A stretch of DNA of 64,000 nucleotides from Clostridium tertium (GTDB taxonomy: Bacteria; Bacillota; Clostridia; Clostridiales; Clostridiaceae): NCBI RefSeq assembly GCF_017873245.1, contig NZ_JAGGJY010000009.1, positions 62,001-126,000 of the forward strand, in the 5' to 3' direction. The translations under genes were made by a program, and so were the position numbers. This document shows, in pieces, positions 10,512 through 19,643 of the stretch (position 1 is the first letter of the stretch; each line of letters begins with the position of its first letter). A model generated the notes under the pieces. It was not told where the DNA came from and did no database searches. It was given only the letters and a program-made list of their open reading frames with translations.

Positions 10512-11357
10512 TTAATTCTTCAGTTCTTCTACAGCTTTTCTTGTTACTCTAAGCTTTTCCTCCACGCCTTTTAGGTTTGTTTTTGCCATTCCTATAAATA
10601 GCATATCTATTATTGATAGTTGTGATATTCTTGAACTCATTGCGCCTTCTCTTAAAGTCTTTTCTACAAAAGGTACTTGCAGTACTATATCTGATATATC
10701 TGCTAATGTATTGTTTATACTAGCTTTTGTAATTGCTATAACTGGAACTTTCGCTTTTTTAGCATTTTCTGCACATTTTATTACTTCTTTTGTCTCTCCA
10801 GAATAAGATATAGCTATTGCTATATCACCTTTTTCCATAAGTGCTGAAGATGTAATTTGAAGATGTGTATCAGAATGTGCAATACACCTCTTATTAATTC
10901 TGCTTAATTTATAATAGAAATCCATACCTACTAAACTAGAAACCCCAACACTAAAAATATATATATTTTTAGCTTCATTAAGTAGATCTATGGCTTTTTC
11001 TAATTGATCTTCTTTTAAAATACTAATTGTTTGATTCATAATGGAATCTATAGATCTCTTTATTCCATGAATTATATTTTTCGTTGATAAATCTCCATGT
11101 AAATACTCAAAATCTGAATTATCTTCATCACTTTTCAAGTTCAAAGATAACTGTAATTTCATTTCATTTAGTGAATCAAAGCCTATCTTTTTTGAAAATC
11201 TTACAACTGTTGGGGCCGAAGTGTTTGTAATATCTCCAATTTCCTTTGCTGACATACCTATGATACTTTTTTTATTGCTAAGTAAATACTCTGCTATTAA
11301 TTTTTCCCTATCTGTAAAGCTCTCGAAGTTCTGTTTTATATACTGCAATACATTCAT
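10512..11357 (-). CDS. RpiR-family regulator, MurR-like
   Basis: 281 residues with an N-terminal RpiR helix-turn-helix (about 1-77; MSAKEIGDITNTSAPTVVRF) and a C-terminal SIS sugar-phosphate-binding domain (about 120-260; VGVSSLVGMDFYYKL and ISYSGETKEVI). Proteins of this kind sense phosphosugars; MurR of enteric bacteria responds to MurNAc-6-phosphate. It is the last gene of the murQ-murP-esterase-mupG operon, only 24 bases after mupG, which suggests feedback on that operon. A candidate operator overlaps the murQ promoter, and similar sequence lies before the two PTS operons at 24.3 and 27.2 kb. Ligand identity is inferred from context. Confidence 0.88.
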   Translation of the reverse strand: MNVLQYIKQNFESFTDREKLIAEYLLSNKKSIIGMSAKEIGDITNTSAPTVVRFSKKIGFDSLNEMKLQLSLNLKSDEDNSDFEYLHGDLSTKNIIHGIKRSIDSIMNQTISILKEDQLEKAIDLLNEAKNIYIFSVGVSSLVGMDFYYKLSRINKRCIAHSDTHLQITSSALMEKGDIAIAISYSGETKEVIKCAENAKKAKVPVIAITKASINNTLADISDIVLQVPFVEKTLREGAMSSRISQLSIIDMLFIGMAKTNLKGVEEKLRVTRKAVEELKN

Positions 11358-11381
11358 TTTAACACCCTACTATTCTTTGAT

Positions 11382-12461
11382 TTATTTATTAACTCTATTA
11401 AAGTGAAATTTCTTTCCACCATGTATATATTTTAATAAATAAAAATCTTTTTGTAAAATAGAAGCTACAATATTCGTTCTAAAATCTTCATTTTGATTTG
11501 TTTTTAATATTTGAAGCTCTCCCATATATCTCATATATTCTTTATTGTCTATTGAAATATCTCCAATTTTTTTATTTACTGTATTAAAAGGCTCAATAAC
11601 ATCACCATTTAATATTAATCTACTTTCACTTGCTCTAATAGCATCCCTAGCTTCATCTGTTCTAGCTGTATAAACTCCATCTAAAATTCTAAGCATAACT
11701 TTATCTGTAGTTTTAACCTCTATATCTAACTCTATAACGTCAGGATCTAAAGATGATAAATCCTTTAGTTCTTCTAAACTTGGAAGAGAATCTCCTATAA
11801 AAACTGATTTATTTCCTAATGCAAATAAATGATTAGCAGCTTCTCTAACATCCATCCCCCTATGATCTTCAAGTGTTGGTAATCCATCTTTTAGTGGGCT
11901 TCTCTTTCTATTATTTGATTGCACAAAGGCACAGGGATTTATATTTCTTTTTTTAAGGATATTATTTTTATTTATCATACATTCTTCTGAAATTGCAGTT
12001 CCAACTCTTGGATAGAAATTATGCAATGCATCTACATTACTATAATCTGGTGAGCATTTATCAAGTTTATCAAAGAATTCTTCTGTAATAGTTGAAGCAT
12101 TTAATTGAATCTTTATTCCATATTCATTTCTGCTCATTTTTGCTATATCTTCTTCACTATATCCAAAATCTATCCTTATAGTTTTTACTCCCATATCTTT
12201 TAAACCTTTTAAATCCATATCTTCTAAATCTAAAAATTTAAAAGTATTAGGAGATATATCACTAATTATATCCATATCGTATTCTTTAGCTAAAGCAAAG
12301 AATTCTCTAACTTCTTTCTTTAAAACTTCATAATTTGCCTCTGGTATATGAAGCGAAGTAAAAATTCTACTAAATCCTAAGCTATGAGCATCCTTCAATA
12401 ATTGAATATTTTCTTCCTTTGTATTATCTAAGCCAAAATAAACTGAAAATCCATAGTTCAT
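11382..12461 (-). CDS. mupG: 6-phospho-N-acetylmuramidase (MupG, DUF871)
   Basis: 359-residue cytosolic TIM-barrel protein of the DUF871 family. The characterised member, staphylococcal MupG, hydrolyses MurNAc-6-phosphate-GlcNAc taken up by MurP, yielding MurNAc-6-phosphate and GlcNAc. Family features seen include the start MNYGFSVYFGLDN, the barrel strands FSRIFTSLHIPE and IRIDFGY, DALHNFYPR near residue 160, and GLPTLEDHRG near 208. The ATG at 12461 follows GGAGAG; the upstream extension to 12503 has no ribosome site. Its place between the esterase and the regulator of the murQ-murP operon supports the role. A paralogue lies at 20609-21703. Confidence 0.88.
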   Translation of the reverse strand: MNYGFSVYFGLDNTKEENIQLLKDAHSLGFSRIFTSLHIPEANYEVLKKEVREFFALAKEYDMDIISDISPNTFKFLDLEDMDLKGLKDMGVKTIRIDFGYSEEDIAKMSRNEYGIKIQLNASTITEEFFDKLDKCSPDYSNVDALHNFYPRVGTAISEECMINKNNILKKRNINPCAFVQSNNRKRSPLKDGLPTLEDHRGMDVREAANHLFALGNKSVFIGDSLPSLEELKDLSSLDPDVIELDIEVKTTDKVMLRILDGVYTARTDEARDAIRASESRLILNGDVIEPFNTVNKKIGDISIDNKEYMRYMGELQILKTNQNEDFRTNIVASILQKDFYLLKYIHGGKKFHFNRVNK

Positions 12462-12697
12462 ATTAACACTCTCCTTAATTGAATTTATAGTCAAAAGTGA
12501 CACAATGAAAAAATTAAGGATAGTGCTATCGCAGAATTGAAAATGTAGAATTTTACATTCTATATCTTACATTGAATAAATTTCTACGACAGCACCTTAA
12601 AATTACAAATTCATATACAGCTTTTTATTCAAAAATCCCTAAAGGATTTTCTCCTTAACTTTTTCATTTTTTCACTTTTCATTTTCTTGGTATTTCA
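12462..12697. repeat. Dispersed hairpin repeat between esterase and mupG
   Basis: Contains AAAATCC-ctaaa-GGATTTT at 12632-12650, followed by CTCCTTAACTTTTTCATTTT, the same hairpin-plus-tail layout seen near 10.4 and 47.85 kb. It sits inside an apparent operon. Confidence 0.65.
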
Positions 12698-13585
12698 TTA
12701 TTCAAACTTTTTAAAGTTATTACTTATATCCTTTAACACTTTAGGATACATTTCTCGCCATGTTGGCCAAGCGTGAGGTCCTTCTTCTTGTAATTCATAT
12801 TTTATATTAAATCCAGATTCTTTAGCAAAAGAAATAAAGTTTTCAATATTATCATAAGTTATTACTTCATCATCTTTTCCGTGATAAACAAAAATATTTA
12901 TATCTCTTGATTTAACTTCATCTAGTAAGTTTTTATATGAATTTTCATAATACTTTTCTACTAAAGGACTTCCATAAATACTGTTATCTTCTTCTATAGT
13001 ATCCCAAATAGCTGGTGACATTAAGCCAACTGAATTAAACATATCACTATTACTTAATCCTATATTTAATGCACCAAATCCCCCCATGGAAATTCCAGCT
13101 ATACTTCTATTATTTTTATCATTTAAAGTTCTATATTTAGCATCTATTAATGGAATTAAATCATTAATTATTGCACTTTCCATTTTAAATGTAGGTCCAT
13201 CTACATAGTAACTATTAAATCCATCTACAAACACTACTATCATAGGTTCAATTTCTTTATCATCTATTAACTTATCTAATATTAATTTTGAATCTATTCT
13301 AGTTTCATCAGTTGTATTAGTAACATTTCCACCCCATCCATGTAACACATAAAGTACAGGATACTTTTTATCCAAATTTTCCTCATATTCTTTAGGTAGA
13401 TATACTCTGTGATTCCAATGTATTTGCATTGTATCAGACCATTGAGTATCTGCTATTACTTGAGAAGTCTTACTTTCAACTTTTGTTTGCTCTTCGGATT
13501 TTAAATTATTTTTCATTTCACACCCTACTAAATTTAATAATATTACAGCTAACAACATAAATAATAATTTATTTAATTTTTTCAT
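12698..13585 (-). CDS. Lipoprotein alpha/beta-hydrolase esterase
   Basis: 295 residues. A lipoprotein signal peptide (MKKLNKLLFMLLAVILLN then the lipobox LVGC at about 19-22) places it outside the membrane. The mature part is an esterase-D/feruloyl-esterase-type alpha/beta hydrolase: VLYVLHGWGG near 83, nucleophile motif GISMGGFG near 164, the acidic residue in YHGKDDEVI near 234, and the histidine in EGPHAWPTW near 268. The substrate is unknown. Inside a MurNAc operon, one attractive possibility is removal of O-acetyl or other ester groups from muropeptides before uptake; other carbohydrate esters are equally possible. The ATG follows AGAGGGGGAT. Confidence 0.85.
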   Translation of the reverse strand: MKKLNKLLFMLLAVILLNLVGCEMKNNLKSEEQTKVESKTSQVIADTQWSDTMQIHWNHRVYLPKEYEENLDKKYPVLYVLHGWGGNVTNTTDETRIDSKLILDKLIDDKEIEPMIVVFVDGFNSYYVDGPTFKMESAIINDLIPLIDAKYRTLNDKNNRSIAGISMGGFGALNIGLSNSDMFNSVGLMSPAIWDTIEEDNSIYGSPLVEKYYENSYKNLLDEVKSRDINIFVYHGKDDEVITYDNIENFISFAKESGFNIKYELQEEGPHAWPTWREMYPKVLKDISNNFKKFE

Positions 13586-13745
13586 ATTAAATCCCCCTCT
13601 TCACTTTAATAATCAATCAACTAAAATTTAATAAACTTGAGTAAATTACTTTATTTCTTCTGATAATTATTTTAAATCTTCAGTAATCTCAAATTATATA
13701 TCTAGTAATTTTAAATATAGTATTTATATTTTCATTATTAAAGTA

Positions 13746-13810
13746 AAGTGTAGAGATTATGTAATCACTCGTCACTCATAGTAACTAAAGCTTACATAAT
13801 AACTACACTT
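13746..13810. repeat. Long inverted repeat downstream of murP
   Basis: Arms 13746-13764 and 13792-13810 pair over about 17 of 19 bases (AAGTGTAG and ATTATGTAA against their complements) across a 27-base loop. It lies just after the murP stop, before the esterase gene. No strong T-run follows on the minus strand, so RNA processing, stabilisation or partial attenuation fits better than a simple terminator. Confidence 0.6.
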
Positions 13811-13831
13811 ATTGTTTGATTTATTATTTAA

Positions 13832-15193
13832 TTATTCTACTGGATCTTCAAATCCAAGCATTGCTGTGAATAAGTATCCTGCTACATATGATACAAGTAC
13901 TCCTATTAAGAAAACAAGCATCTTTCCATTTGCTATTAATAATGCAAGTGGTAATCCTGAAACTCCAATTGCAACTGATCCAACTTTGAAGAATGCCATT
14001 ACAGCTCCACCAACTCCAGCTCCTAAACAAGCGCCTAAGAATGGTTTTCCTAGTGGTAAAGTTATACCATATATTAATGGTTCCCCAATTCCTAAGAATC
14101 CTGGTACTAATCCATTTTTAGCTGTCTTCTTTAATCTTTCATTTTTTGTTTTTCTAAGAACTGCTATAGTAGCTCCAACTTGAGCCATACCTGCTGTTGC
14201 TAATATTGGAAGTAATACTGTAAATCCTACATTAGCTATTAAATCTGCATGTATTGGAGTTAATGCTTGGTGCATTCCTGTCATAACTAATGGTAAGAAT
14301 AACGCACCTGAAACTGCTCCTGAAATTACTGATACAAACATATTATCTGATGCAATTGTTTGAGCAACTACAGCTCCTATTGAATCAGAAATAAATCCAC
14401 CAATTGGTTGAAGAATAAATAAAGCTGCTAATACTGATAAAGTTAATGTAAGTAATGGTGTTACAAATAAATCTAACACATCTGGTACAAACTTTCTACA
14501 AGCCTTTTCTATATAAACCGCTAAAACTACAACTAATATAACTGAAATAATACCGCCTCTACCTGGTGTTAAAGGTTTACCCAAAAGAGTAATGTTAGCT
14601 AATGCTGCTGATGAAAGTATTCCACCTAATACTCCACCCATCATTGGCATGTCTGAACCAAATTCCTTAGCTGCATTTACACCTACTAAAATTGAAAGAA
14701 TTGAGAATACACCGTTACCTATAAGTCCAATAATTTGACCTGCTGTAGTTGTCTTATATGCATCGCCAAATTGTACACCACAAATATTATTAATTGCTAA
14801 AACAAGTCCACATGCTACGAATAAAGGTATTAAAGGAATAAATACGTTTCCTAATTTTTTAAGTATATTTTTAAACTTAGTATCATTTTTTGCTTTTAAC
14901 TTTTCTTTTGTTGCCTTAACAGCATCTTCTCCTAGAGCAACTGGCTTTCCAACGATTTTGCTAACTTCTGCTGTTACTTTATTAACCTTACCTGGGCCAT
15001 ATATTATTTGTAATTGCCCTTCTGCATTAACTACTCCTAAAGCACCTTCAGATTTTTTGATCTTTTCGATATCAGCTTTTGAGTAATCTCTAAGTTCCAA
15101 TCTGCAGCGAGTCATACAGTTCGCTACAGATTTTATATTTTCTTTTCCACCTACTAATTCAACTAAATTTTTAGCTATTTCAGCATTTGTCAT
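13832..15193 (-). CDS. murP: PTS IIBC permease for N-acetylmuramic acid (MurP-like)
   Basis: 453-residue glucose-superfamily PTS permease. The N-terminal IIB domain (about 1-90) has the phosphorylated cysteine in SVANCMTRCRLELRD. The C-terminal IIC domain carries about ten membrane segments and the motif LGIGEPLIYGITLPL. It imports and 6-phosphorylates its sugar. No IIA domain is fused, so a separate glucose-type IIA must serve it, as for known MurP. Specificity for MurNAc or MurNAc-GlcNAc rests on the neighbours murQ (29 bases upstream) and mupG. The ATG at 15193 follows GGAGGG; the extension to 15208 would begin on the ribosome site. Confidence 0.88.
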   Translation of the reverse strand: MTNAEIAKNLVELVGGKENIKSVANCMTRCRLELRDYSKADIEKIKKSEGALGVVNAEGQLQIIYGPGKVNKVTAEVSKIVGKPVALGEDAVKATKEKLKAKNDTKFKNILKKLGNVFIPLIPLFVACGLVLAINNICGVQFGDAYKTTTAGQIIGLIGNGVFSILSILVGVNAAKEFGSDMPMMGGVLGGILSSAALANITLLGKPLTPGRGGIISVILVVVLAVYIEKACRKFVPDVLDLFVTPLLTLTLSVLAALFILQPIGGFISDSIGAVVAQTIASDNMFVSVISGAVSGALFLPLVMTGMHQALTPIHADLIANVGFTVLLPILATAGMAQVGATIAVLRKTKNERLKKTAKNGLVPGFLGIGEPLIYGITLPLGKPFLGACLGAGVGGAVMAFFKVGSVAIGVSGLPLALLIANGKMLVFLIGVLVSYVAGYLFTAMLGFEDPVE

Positions 15194-15222
15194 TTTACGT
15201 CCCTCCATTTTAATTTAAATCT

Positions 15223-16128
15223 TTATACATTCTTTAATGCTTCAGCTATATATCCATTATTATTTTCAAGTATAGTCTTAGCTTCATCTTTATTTAACTT
15301 TGATAATAACATGAATATTGAAAGCTTAACATCAAAGTTTGTTTCTTCTAATATTTTTTCTGCTTCTTCTCTTTGTACTCCAGTTGCTTCGCAAACTATT
15401 TTTTTTGCTCTTTCAACTAGTTTTGCATTAGTTGCTCTTACATCTACCATTAAGTTTCCATAAACTTTTCCAAGCTTAATCATTACTCCTGTAGATAACA
15501 TATTTAGAACTAACTTTTGAGCTGTTCCTGATTTTAATCTTGTTGATCCTGTAACTACTTCTGGTCCCACTACTGGTGCTATTGAAATCTTAGCAGCTTT
15601 TGAAACCTCTGAATCAGCATTACATGTAACTGCTACAGTCAATGCGCCTATTTCATTTGCATAATTTAATCCGCCTATTACATAAGGTGTTCTTCCTGAT
15701 GCAGCTAATCCAACAACTGTATCATTTTCATTTAAACTTTTAAATTTTAAATCTTCTACAGCTAACTCTTTTGAATCTTCCGCACCTTCTTTTGCTCTAA
15801 AAATAGCTTCTTTTCCACCTGCAATAATTCCTTGAACTAATTCTTCTGATACTCCATACGTAGGTGGACACTCAGACGCATCTAACACTCCAAGTCTTCC
15901 TGAAGTTCCAGCACCTATATAGATTAATCTACCCCCTTTATGCATTCCTTTTACTATTCCATCTATAGCTTCTGCAATCTTTGGTAATTCTGCTTCAACT
16001 GCTTCTGCGACCTTTTTATCTTCGTTATTGATTTTTCTTACCATTTCTAAGGTCGAAACCTTATCTATATCTATGGTATTTTGATTTCTACTTTCTGTTG
16101 TTAATTTTTCTAAGTCTATTTTATTCAT
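15223..16128 (-). CDS. murQ: N-acetylmuramic acid 6-phosphate etherase
   Basis: 301 residues. MurQ cleaves the lactyl ether of MurNAc-6-phosphate, giving GlcNAc-6-phosphate and D-lactate in the cytosol. Family motifs: [13 protein letters not shown] near 19, [20 protein letters not shown] near 70 (SIS domain), [16 protein letters not shown] near 105 with the catalytic glutamate region, and [17 protein letters not shown] near 195. It is the first gene of the operon, with GGAGG before the ATG and a promoter, candidate operator and cre-like site upstream. Confidence 0.96.
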   Translation of the reverse strand: MNKIDLEKLTTESRNQNTIDIDKVSTLEMVRKINNEDKKVAEAVEAELPKIAEAIDGIVKGMHKGGRLIYIGAGTSGRLGVLDASECPPTYGVSEELVQGIIAGGKEAIFRAKEGAEDSKELAVEDLKFKSLNENDTVVGLAASGRTPYVIGGLNYANEIGALTVAVTCNADSEVSKAAKISIAPVVGPEVVTGSTRLKSGTAQKLVLNMLSTGVMIKLGKVYGNLMVDVRATNAKLVERAKKIVCEATGVQREEAEKILEETNFDVKLSIFMLLSKLNKDEAKTILENNNGYIAEALKNV

Positions 16129-16167
16129 ATAAATACCTCCGAAATAAAGTATAAACTTCTAGTTACT

Positions 16168-16220
16168 TGACTACGTTTTCATCACAATATTATATTACCA
16201 CCTTTGAAACGATATTTCAA
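16168..16220 (-). promoter_or_regulatory. murQ promoter with operator-like palindrome and cre-like site
   Basis: On the minus strand a TTGAAA -35 (16215-16220) lies upstream of TAATAT/TATAAT (16189-16197). The -35 forms half of the palindrome TTGAAA-CGATA-TTTCAA (16204-16220), a plausible RpiR operator. Just downstream of the -10 is TGAAAACGTAGTCA (16168-16181), which differs from the CcpA consensus TGWAANCGNTNWCA at one fixed position. Operator and CcpA use are inferred. Confidence 0.6.
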
Positions 16221-16271
16221 TACCTTTTGTTAAAATATTTTATTTTATTTCATAATTATTTTTCTCATAAA

Positions 16272-16315
16272 TAAAAAAAGATTAGAATAATGAAATAAAT
16301 CCGTTATCCTAATCT
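16272..16315 (-). terminator. Terminator of the aminopeptidase gene
   Basis: GATTAGGATAA and TTATTCTAATC (minus strand) form an 11-bp stem with one mismatch across a 13-base loop, followed by a run of seven T. It separates the M18 aminopeptidase gene from the mur operon. Confidence 0.8.
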
Positions 16316-16351
16316 AGTAATTTTACTTTATATTTTAGAAATATTTAATTA

Positions 16352-17647
16352 TTAAATATTAAAAAATTCAGTAAATAGCTTAATAGTATAATAATTATCT
16401 TTTACAGCTGCTAGCTCTCTTATAGAATGCATTGAAAGTAATGGAGCACCCATATCCATAACTGGAATTGTTAATAATGATGATGTTATTGGACCTATAG
16501 TAGTTCCACCCCTTACATCTGATCTATTAAAAAACTTTTGATAAGGAACTCCTGCTGATTTACAAATTCCTTCAAATATAGCCGCATTATAGCTATCTGT
16601 ACTATAGCTTCCAGATGCTGCAGTCTTTAAAACAGGTCCATTACCTAAAACAGGTCTATTGGTTGGATCATGTTTTTCTTCAGCATTTGGATGTACTGCA
16701 TGAGCTAAATCTGCAGATATCATTATTGAATTTGATAAGGCTCTATGTAAGCCCTCTCTATCTTTTCCTAAAGCTAAAGTTATTCTTTCTAAAATGTTTA
16801 ATAATAATGCTGAATTAGCTCCTTGTGGTGTAAGACTTCCTATTTCTTCATTATCTATACAAACCATAACCTTAGTTGATTTATTTACTTTGCTATCTAT
16901 TAATGCTTTAAGTCCTGCATAAACCATCCACATATCATCTAATCTTCCACATGATATAAGCTCTTCATTTAATCCTGCTAAGCATCCTTTTTCTACTTCA
17001 TGTAAGCCTAAATCAAAACCTAATATTTCACTTGCATCTACCTTTAATTCTTCAGCTAATATATTAACTAAATATCCATCTTTCTCAAATTTTTCATTTA
17101 TTAAGCTTAATAAAGGTAAAGTATCCTTTTGCTTATTTACTGCAAATCCATCATTTACAGCTCTATTCATATGAATAGCAACACTTGGTATTATAAGAAG
17201 TGGCTTATTAATATTAACAAGCTTAACTTCTGGATTTAAAGGTGATTTTCCCTTTAAAGTAACTTTACCAGCTAATCCTAAAGGTCTATCAAACCATGTA
17301 TATAGTATTGGTCCACCATATCCTTCAGTATTTAATTTTAAATACTTTCCTTCTGAAACCATTTCTGGATTTGCCTTAACTCTAAATCCTGGTGAATCAG
17401 TATGAGCTCCAATTAATCTAAATCCATCTTCTTCAACATCTCCATTACCAATAGTAAATGCTATAAGTGCTGAATCATTTTTTATAACATAATACTTACC
17501 TTCATTTTGTAAGTTCCATTTTTCACTTTCCTTTATTTCTTTAAAACCATTTGAATCTAATTCTTCTTTTATAGTTTTAACTGAATGGTATGCTGTTGGA
17601 CTTTTATATAAAAAGTCTATTAAATCTAATGCTAATTGCTTTTCCAT
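16352..17647 (-). CDS. M18-family aminopeptidase
   Basis: 431-residue cytosolic metallo-aminopeptidase (M18, aspartyl aminopeptidase/ApeB type) that trims N-terminal residues from peptides. Metal-site motifs: IGAHTDSPGFRVK near 78 (His and Asp ligands), CIDNEEIGSLTPQGA near 263 (bridging Asp and catalytic Glu pair), SADLAHAVHPN near 311, and GGTTIGPITSS near 382. Length fits the family. The start follows AGGAGT. It is transcribed on its own, upstream of the mur operon and separated from it by a terminator. Confidence 0.92.
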   Translation of the reverse strand: MEKQLALDLIDFLYKSPTAYHSVKTIKEELDSNGFKEIKESEKWNLQNEGKYYVIKNDSALIAFTIGNGDVEEDGFRLIGAHTDSPGFRVKANPEMVSEGKYLKLNTEGYGGPILYTWFDRPLGLAGKVTLKGKSPLNPEVKLVNINKPLLIIPSVAIHMNRAVNDGFAVNKQKDTLPLLSLINEKFEKDGYLVNILAEELKVDASEILGFDLGLHEVEKGCLAGLNEELISCGRLDDMWMVYAGLKALIDSKVNKSTKVMVCIDNEEIGSLTPQGANSALLLNILERITLALGKDREGLHRALSNSIMISADLAHAVHPNAEEKHDPTNRPVLGNGPVLKTAASGSYSTDSYNAAIFEGICKSAGVPYQKFFNRSDVRGGTTIGPITSSLLTIPVMDMGAPLLSMHSIRELAAVKDNYYTIKLFTEFFNI

Positions 17648-18188
17648 TTTAACTCCTCCTAAAATACTAACTAATAATATTATACCATATCTATGAAAAT
17701 ATACTTATCTTATAAATTATAAATATAACGTCTACGATAACTAGATACATTCCATAGACTAAATAGCTGTGCAAAGAAGTACTAGTTTTATTCTCATTTT
17801 GTTACATATATTCTAATTGGAAGCATGTATTAACAAAGGAGCTAACGAAACGCGAACCCCTTTCAAGTCATTGATTTTACTTATATTAAGAGCATTTTTA
17901 TATAAAATTTATATTCTATTATTTATATATACACAAAGCTTATTATTTTAGCTTTTTTAAATAAAGCATTCTATAAAACCTAAATGCTCTACTTTCAATT
18001 ATATTATTTTTTCAATTAATATATTAAATAATGTAAGTATATTTATAAAATTTATTCTAATTGAAATTAGTAAATTTTAGTATATAATAATGATTATATG
18101 TATAAGAGTAATATAAATATAGTGGAAAATTCTTATTGAATAGATAACCACTTCAATGGGAAAATATTATATAGATAGGAGTGATAAG
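17648..18188. other. 541-base intergenic region with one repeat copy
   Basis: Lies between the divergent aminopeptidase and cation-efflux genes. It holds a 51-bp repeat (17736-17786) shared in inverted orientation with 30314-30364. The rest is AT-rich, with no coding frame and no recognisable metal riboswitch before the efflux gene. Confidence 0.6.
17736..17786 (+). repeat. 51-bp dispersed repeat, copy 1
   Basis: Starts GATAACTAGATACATTCC and ends GCAAAGAAGTACTAGT. Its reverse complement matches 30314-30364 at 45 of 51 positions. Here only this single arm is evident; the other copy is part of a larger palindrome. Confidence 0.8.
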
Positions 18189-19367
18189 ATGATTTCTAAA
18201 TTTCTAGTTAAATCCTTCGTTAAAAATAATGAAAATACAAAAGACTCAAAAGTTCGTAATTCTTATGGAACTTTAGGTGGTATTGTTGGAATCATAGTGA
18301 ATTTTGTTTTGTTTTTAATAAAATTTTCAGTTGGTATGTTAGTTGGCTCTATTGCTATTTCTGCTGATGCATTTAATAATTTATCTGATGCGGCATCATC
18401 TATAATTACTATAATTGGTTTCAAAATGTCAAACAAGCCTGCTGATGCAGAACATCCTTTTGGACACGGTAGGATAGAGTATTTATCTGCTCTTTTAGTA
18501 GCTTTTATGGTAATGCTTGTTGGAGTACAATTTATTAAATCATCTGTTGAAAGAATTTTAAATCCTGAAATCATAACTTTTGAATTTGTTCCATTTATAT
18601 TACTTTTAGTTTCAATTGGATTTAAAGTTTGGTTATCATCATTTAATAAATTTATAGGTAATAAAATAAATTCCTCAGCTTTAAAAGCTGCTGCTACTGA
18701 TGCACTTGGTGATGTTTTCACTTCCAGCACTGTTGTAATATCATTTTTATTAGCTAAATTCACAAGTTTTCCTATTGATGGATATATAGGTGTATTTGTA
18801 GCTCTAGCTATATTATATGCAGGTTTTGGTTTAGTAAAAGAAACATTAAATCCATTACTTGGAGAATCTCCAGATCCTGAGCTTGTAAATGAAATATGCG
18901 AAAAGGTATTATCTTATCCACCTATTTCAGGAGTTCATGATCTTATAGTTCATAACTATGGTCCTGGAAGAATTATAGCTTCACTACATGCTGAAATTCC
19001 ATCTGATATAGATATAATGGAAATTCACAATGTAATAGATAAAGCAGAAAGAGAAGTTTCAAGAGATCTTAACTTACATTTAGTTATACACATGGATCCA
19101 ATTTGTGTTATTACAGATGAAATTAAAGAAACATGGGATTATGTTGAAAAAATACTTAGAAACTATCCTGAAATAAAATCAATGCACGATTTTAGAATCG
19201 TTGGTGAAGGTGAAATTAAAAACTTAATATTCGATATAGTATTAGAGGCATCAGAATCAGGAAATAAAAAGAAACAAGAAAAAATGTTAGCAAATATAAA
19301 AACTGCAATAAAAAAAGAACACCCGCAATATAATTGTGTTATTACTATAGATTACGACTTTATGTAA
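18189..19367 (+). CDS. Cation diffusion facilitator family transporter
   Basis: 392-residue membrane exporter of divalent metal ions (Zn, Mn, Fe or Co type). The N-terminal half has six membrane helices with the metal-site motifs SADAFNNLSDAASS near 58 and HPFGHGRIEYLSAL near 88, plus AAATDALGDVFTSS near 165. The C-terminal cytosolic domain (about 205-392) has a CDF dimerisation fold and an extra extension (EEHP-type region ending NCVITIDYDFM). The ATG at 18189 was chosen because AGGAGTGATAAG precedes it; the in-frame ATG at 18156 has none. The metal cannot be told from sequence. Confidence 0.92.
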   Translation: MISKFLVKSFVKNNENTKDSKVRNSYGTLGGIVGIIVNFVLFLIKFSVGMLVGSIAISADAFNNLSDAASSIITIIGFKMSNKPADAEHPFGHGRIEYLSALLVAFMVMLVGVQFIKSSVERILNPEIITFEFVPFILLLVSIGFKVWLSSFNKFIGNKINSSALKAAATDALGDVFTSSTVVISFLLAKFTSFPIDGYIGVFVALAILYAGFGLVKETLNPLLGESPDPELVNEICEKVLSYPPISGVHDLIVHNYGPGRIIASLHAEIPSDIDIMEIHNVIDKAEREVSRDLNLHLVIHMDPICVITDEIKETWDYVEKILRNYPEIKSMHDFRIVGEGEIKNLIFDIVLEASESGNKKKQEKMLANIKTAIKKEHPQYNCVITIDYDFM

Positions 19368-19442
19368 TGGATAATTGAAAATGTAGAATTCATAATGTAT
19401 AATGAAAGAAATAACTCAGCGTACTTAAGTTATAGAATAAAT

Positions 19443-19474
19443 AAAAAGAGAAATTCGAAAGAGTTTCTCTTTTT
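19443..19474. terminator. Bidirectional terminator between efflux gene and sugar kinase
   Basis: AAAAAGAGAAA and TTTCTCTTTTT form an 11-bp stem across a 10-base loop, between convergent genes. Confidence 0.85.
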
Positions 19475-19643
19475 ATTTTAATAATTCACCGCAGACGAAT
19501 TATAACCTAAATTATCCACTTCCAATTAGCAATTGTCATTCATCTCATCTGAATTATTTCCACAACTTTTCATTTTTATTTTAATTCAACTCACCCTGAA
19601 TTACTTCAACAATTCTTTCATTTTTCAATTTTTTTCATTGATT
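19475..19643. repeat. Degenerate dispersed hairpin repeats
   Basis: Holds ATTCA-tctcatc-TGAAT (19538-19554) and AATTCA-actcaccc-TGAATT (19583-19602), each followed by T-rich stretches of the TTTCCACAACTTTTCATTTT kind. They resemble the copies at 52896 and 52960. Confidence 0.55.
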
